This document shows, piece after piece, positions 60,615 to 64,000 of a DNA stretch of 64,000 nucleotides. Origin of the DNA: Parvicella tangerina (lineage in GTDB: Bacteria; Bacteroidota; Bacteroidia; Flavobacteriales_D; Parvicellaceae); NCBI RefSeq assembly GCF_907165195.1, contig NZ_OU015584.1, forward strand, positions 806,001-870,000, read 5' to 3'. Every line of letters begins with the position of its first letter. Position 1 is the first letter of the stretch. The notes beneath the pieces were generated by a model, which saw nothing but the letters and a program-made list of their open reading frames with translations, ran no database searches and was not told where the DNA came from. The translations under genes were made by a program, and so were the position numbers.

Positions 60615-63600
60615 CTATCTAATCAATGTCACATGTCCAACTAGCGTCTCCCGTTCTGCTGAGTTAGGTATTTTATATCTAATTTTCCAGATATAAACGT
60701 CTTCTTTAGCAGGTTGTCCGAAATGGCTTCCGTCCCAGAATTCATCCAAGTTTTCTACCTCATAGATCAGTTGTCCCCATCTATTAAAGATCATGAAAGA
60801 AACCTCTTCAGGATGATCACCGCTGTAAACAGGACCAAACGTCTCATTCGTTCCGTTACCGTTTGGTGTGAAAGTGTTCGGTACATAGATGGCGAATTCA
60901 TCCTCTAAAAAGATAGTGTCACAATAGGTGTCCGAACACCCAAGATAGTTTACAGCTGTCAGGCACAACTCATATCCGTTGGGTTCAAAATCATTGAAGT
61001 TAAGTTGTAGATCTTGTGTGCTAAAATCAGAACCTGCTAATGTCCACTGATAGCCACTGGCATCTGTGCTTAAATTCGTTACGTCTACCAAATAGTTGTT
61101 GGTAGTTGGATTTTCAGGAGAATATTCAAAATAAGCCATTGGATAGGGCTCAACACAGATAAGTGAAGGGTAGATAGCACTATTTGAACATCCATTTGCA
61201 TCCGTTACAGTTACGGAGAGTTCAAAACATCCATCATTGCTGAACGTATAGCTATCAGAAGGGTTAGTGCTTATTTCATCACCATCCAAACTCCATAAAT
61301 ATTGATTGTCTGAAGAAGCATTCATATCACTATAGTTCATTACCAGTGGTGTACATCCTAAAGTATCACTCACTTCAATGTCAAGTATAGGAAGGTCATT
61401 AATGGTGAAAGTTATCGTGTCGGCTCCACCGCATTGTGATTGAATCGTGTAATAAATATCAAAAGTTCCTTCGCCTAGAGTAGCAGTGTTTACTAACCCA
61501 GAAGAGTTGCTTACTCCTGACCAAACTCCTCCAGGTATCGATGCTGATAGTTGAATGATGCCATCATTAATGCAAGCATCGCTAATTCCTGAAATCACTG
61601 GGTCTAATTGAGCGGATACTGTAATTTGATGCACAACGGTATCAGGGCATTGACCGGGCATTATGTAGGTAATATCATGCGTTCCTGCTCCCGAAATTAA
61701 AGGGTCGAAAGTTAGTGCTGATCCATCTACACCAGTTCCTTGCCATATTCCACCATTGTTTAAAGGGGTTAGAGGTGTTACTCCATCGTTTTCGCATATC
61801 GAAGAAGCCATACTGAACGAAGCATCCTCAATATCGTGAATAGTGATCTCAACAGTATCGGCATCACCACAGACACCACTGAATGAGTAGATCACCTGTT
61901 CAGCTCCTACACCCGCAGAAACTGGGCTAAACAGTCCTGTTGTTGTATTGGTTATTCCAGCGCCATTTGAAGTCCATGTTCCACCCTGATCTTGAGCTGA
62001 TAAATTAAATGCGGGTTCATTTAGACAATAATCAAAGTCAGTAGTCAAAATTGTTGCGTCTGGGCGATTGTCACTATGATCTACTAATGTGTCAATTGAT
62101 GAGGTGCAGCCACTATTATCCGTCACATTGATTGTGTAGCTTCCTACACAAAGGTCAGCGGTACCATTAGTCCACCCTGGAAAATCTGAACTAAATGAAT
62201 ATGGGGTATTACCTCCAGTGGCCGAGGCAGTGATGGCACCGTCACAAGCAGCATCGCAACTTGTAGAGTCTACTTCCAAACTTAGCATGAGTTCAGTTGG
62301 TGATTCAATGGTAACAAACCCTGTTTGTTGACAGCCATTAATATCTGTGAAAATATAATCATATACACCAGCCGCAAGCAAAGAAAGATTATCTGTTGCC
62401 GCAGCAGTAAATCCATTAGGCCCAGTCCAATCCACTGAATATGAATTTGGACTAGTAATGGTAAGGTTAATTGAACCATTGGCACTTCCAAAACAAGTTA
62501 CAGCTGTGCTGTCTTCAACGATAGTTACATTTGGGGCGATATCAATTACTTCTGCGGAGTCAAGTAAACTGCACCCATTGTTGTCAGTGATATCAACGTA
62601 GTACATCCCCGCAGGTAAATTGTTAAGTCCACTTGTAGTCCCAACTATTGTTGACCCTGAATCGGTCCATTCATAATCATAGTCTGAAAGAATGGTTCCT
62701 CCTGTTACATTAACAGAAACGCTTCCGTCAGCAGCAGAACAATTGCTATTGGTAGAAGAGGTGGTTGATGATAGTTCTGTGGGTTCTGTTACGGTGATAC
62801 TAGCAGAGATATTACAAGCAGCATTAGTAGCATCAGCAACAATTACGTTATAAGTTGTAGCACAAAGGTTGGCTTGAGTGGTGGCAGTCGCATCTGTGGT
62901 AAGGTTGTCCCAAGAATACGTAAATGATCCCGATCCACCACTGGGAGTAACTGTTGCCACCCCATCGCAAGCTCCGTTACATGAAACTGCAACAGGAGCT
63001 ATGGTTGCGGTAATTGGAGCTGGTTCTGTAATGGTCACAGCATCTGTATTCGTACATCCGTTGCCATCTGTAACGGTCACAGTATAAATATTGTCGGCAA
63101 GGCCAGTATGGGAAGCACCGGATCCAAGTCCGTTATCCCAACTGTAGCTCAATGATCCTGTTCCAGTAGCAGAAGCATCAATGGTGCCATCAGTCAAGCC
63201 ATTGCACGTGATATCAGTTCCAGAAGCCGTGACGATAGGAGGAGTGGTGTAAGAAACCACAACGTCAGCAGATGCGATACATGGAGCTGTTCCGACATTG
63301 TAAGTGTATGTTCCAGCAGATGCTGACGCAAGGTCAATTGTTCCTGAAAATCCTCCAGTTGTTCCAGAAGGACCTGACCAAGACCCGGTATTGTCAGGAG
63401 TTCCTCCTAGATAGTCGAACAAGTTAACGCTTCCAGTTAAAGAAGCACAAGTGTCCAGAGTTCCATTCGTTCCAGGGACACTCGTTCCAGTAGAATTCAG
63501 GGTTACTTGAACGGTGTCTTTACAGTCGATAGATGAGGTTACAATAACATTGTAGGTGCCTGCACACAAACTAGTTGCGTTGGCAGTACTTTGTCCGATA

Positions 63601-64000
63601 GAAGCGAACGTGTCGTCATACCATTCGTAAGTATAACCCGGGATAGAACCCGTTGCCGAAGCAGATGCTGTTCCTGTGCACCCACATCCATCTACGCTTG
63701 TTGCTGATGCTACTAAGGGTGGAATAGGCATACACCCATTATTGAATTGAGAAATGTAAGCAGCATTTGCTGGATTATTAGGTGCTCCCGGTGTTTGTTC
63801 TTGTATTCCACAAGCGGGTTGATCAGCGCATCCTACTGTCCAATTTGAAACATCTGTTGGGTCACCATCATTGAAATAATAAACTGTGTTGGTTGCAGAG
63901 GATCCTGAAGTAGCTCCTCCTGAGAAATAAATCAGGTTGTTTGCATTATTGTCGTCCCAGCAAAGCGAAAAAACTTCGCAACCTCCTAAATCCACTAGCC
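60615..64000 (-). CDS. Giant type-B T9SS adhesin with SprB-like repeats, 5' end outside the window
   Basis: The frame is open from 60615 through the right edge (about 1128 codons visible), so the N-terminus is missing; an internal GTG at 63993-63995 is not the start. The first visible part looks like the end of a lamin-tail domain (FNDGDPTDVSNWTVG ... EQTPGAPNNP). Then come several SprB-like repeats with the pattern CNG.DG...ATG...YSWDNG.G.....L..G.YTV.VTD.NGC, followed by Ig- and PKD-like domains. The end is the gliding-motility-associated type B sorting domain (YVPNTFTPNGNGTNETFGPVYSG, MIFNRWGQLIYE, EDVYIWKIRYKIP). It is a surface adhesin. Confidence 0.88.
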   Translation of the reverse strand, partial: LVDLGGCEVFSLCWDDNNANNLIYFSGGATSGSSATNTVYYFNDGDPTDVSNWTVGCADQPACGIQEQTPGAPNNPANAAYISQFNNGCMPIPPLVASATSVDGCGCTGTASASATGSIPGYTYEWYDDTFASIGQSTANATSLCAGTYNVIVTSSIDCKDTVQVTLNSTGTSVPGTNGTLDTCASLTGSVNLFDYLGGTPDNTGSWSGPSGTTGGFSGTIDLASASAGTYTYNVGTAPCIASADVVVSYTTPPIVTASGTDITCNGLTDGTIDASATGTGSLSYSWDNGLGSGASHTGLADNIYTVTVTDGNGCTNTDAVTITEPAPITATIAPVAVSCNGACDGVATVTPSGGSGSFTYSWDNLTTDATATTQANLCATTYNVIVADATNAACNISASITVTEPTELSSTTSSTNSNCSAADGSVSVNVTGGTILSDYDYEWTDSGSTIVGTTSGLNNLPAGMYYVDITDNNGCSLLDSAEVIDIAPNVTIVEDSTAVTCFGSANGSINLTITSPNSYSVDWTGPNGFTAAATDNLSLLAAGVYDYIFTDINGCQQTGFVTIESPTELMLSLEVDSTSCDAACDGAITASATGGNTPYSFSSDFPGWTNGTADLCVGSYTINVTDNSGCTSSIDTLVDHSDNRPDATILTTDFDYCLNEPAFNLSAQDQGGTWTSNGAGITNTTTGLFSPVSAGVGAEQVIYSFSGVCGDADTVEITIHDIEDASFSMASSICENDGVTPLTPLNNGGIWQGTGVDGSALTFDPLISGAGTHDITYIMPGQCPDTVVHQITVSAQLDPVISGISDACINDGIIQLSASIPGGVWSGVSNSSGLVNTATLGEGTFDIYYTIQSQCGGADTITFTINDLPILDIEVSDTLGCTPLVMNYSDMNASSDNQYLWSLDGDEISTNPSDSYTFSNDGCFELSVTVTDANGCSNSAIYPSLICVEPYPMAYFEYSPENPTTNNYLVDVTNLSTDASGYQWTLAGSDFSTQDLQLNFNDFEPNGYELCLTAVNYLGCSDTYCDTIFLEDEFAIYVPNTFTPNGNGTNETFGPVYSGDHPEEVSFMIFNRWGQLIYEVENLDEFWDGSHFGQPAKEDVYIWKIRYKIPNSAERETLVGHVTLIR

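Noticed and set aside
63993-63995. GTG at the right edge as the start of the adhesin gene
   Set aside because: The frame stays open upstream to the window end, there is no signal peptide after the GTG, and the sequence begins in the middle of a domain.
1-64000. tRNA, rRNA, riboswitch, prophage, insertion sequence or defence system
   Set aside because: No clover-leaf, conserved RNA core, integrase, transposase, terminal repeat or known defence protein was recognised by reading; small or divergent RNAs could be missed without a covariance search.

Overview
The window is chromosomal DNA of a member of the Bacteroidota, most likely a marine Flavobacteriales lineage of Crocinitomicaceae/Cryomorphaceae type. 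The evidence is a low-GC sequence, type IX secretion (T9SS) C-terminal sorting domains of both type A and type B, TonB receptor plus lipoprotein pairing, MurF-Alr fusion, the rpsF-rpsR-rplI order, DUF6427/DUF5723-type proteins, almost no Shine-Dalgarno sequences, and repeated TAnnTTTG promoter boxes. I see no phage, plasmid, insertion sequence, CRISPR array, tRNA or rRNA. It is a core-genome stretch with a strong cell-surface component, and no gap between genes exceeds about 230 bases.

Layout, left to right. 1-3.7 kb: the end of a membrane protein, then a minus-strand operon of a small membrane protein, a TonB-dependent receptor and a lipoprotein. 3.8-4.9 kb: ribosomal genes rpsF-rpsR-rplI. 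5-10.2 kb: a tightly overlapping minus-strand operon (AsmA-like protein, recX, outer-membrane protein, tag, lipoprotein). 10.4-14.3 kb: two near-identical, tandemly duplicated 625-residue T9SS surface proteins, both starting with TTG. 14.3-22.4 kb: purQ, two small conserved membrane proteins, ppk1, an orphan histidine kinase, and a GMC dehydrogenase with its Tat-exported small subunit. 22.5-27.9 kb: a His/Cys-rich acidic lipoprotein, then a DeoC aldolase operon with a complete ALDH and a truncated ALDH lacking the catalytic half (together resembling a split ALDH16), and an ALDH7-type dehydrogenase. 28-32.1 kb: a cation:proton antiporter and a large T9SS protein. 32.2-34.3 kb: prs-rplY-pth. 34.5-38.7 kb: a three-gene surface operon. 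38.7-43.8 kb: a minus-strand run of YwqK-like MORN protein, queE, PorE-like OmpA protein and a GT-C type membrane protein. 43.9-48.3 kb: an NtrY-like kinase, murF-alr and tdk. 48.4-57.8 kb: unknown and membrane proteins, ansA, a T9SS-secreted PHP-domain metallohydrolase, a SCO protein and an M23 peptidase. 57.9-64 kb: rocD with a one-base frameshift, an OmpA-fold protein of unusual layout, and the 3' part of a giant type-B T9SS adhesin that runs off the right edge.

The most unusual points are the mosaic tandem duplication, the split ALDH16/DeoC operon, the rocD frameshift at a slippery A-run, a set of probable leaderless genes whose start codon lies 4-8 nt after a TAnnTTTG-like box, and several convergent gene pairs whose stop codons physically overlap. 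I found no island that I would call a new defence or mobile system. The candidates for something undescribed are surface or periplasmic protein sets and proteins of unknown function. All family calls come from reading the translated sequence; no database search was run.
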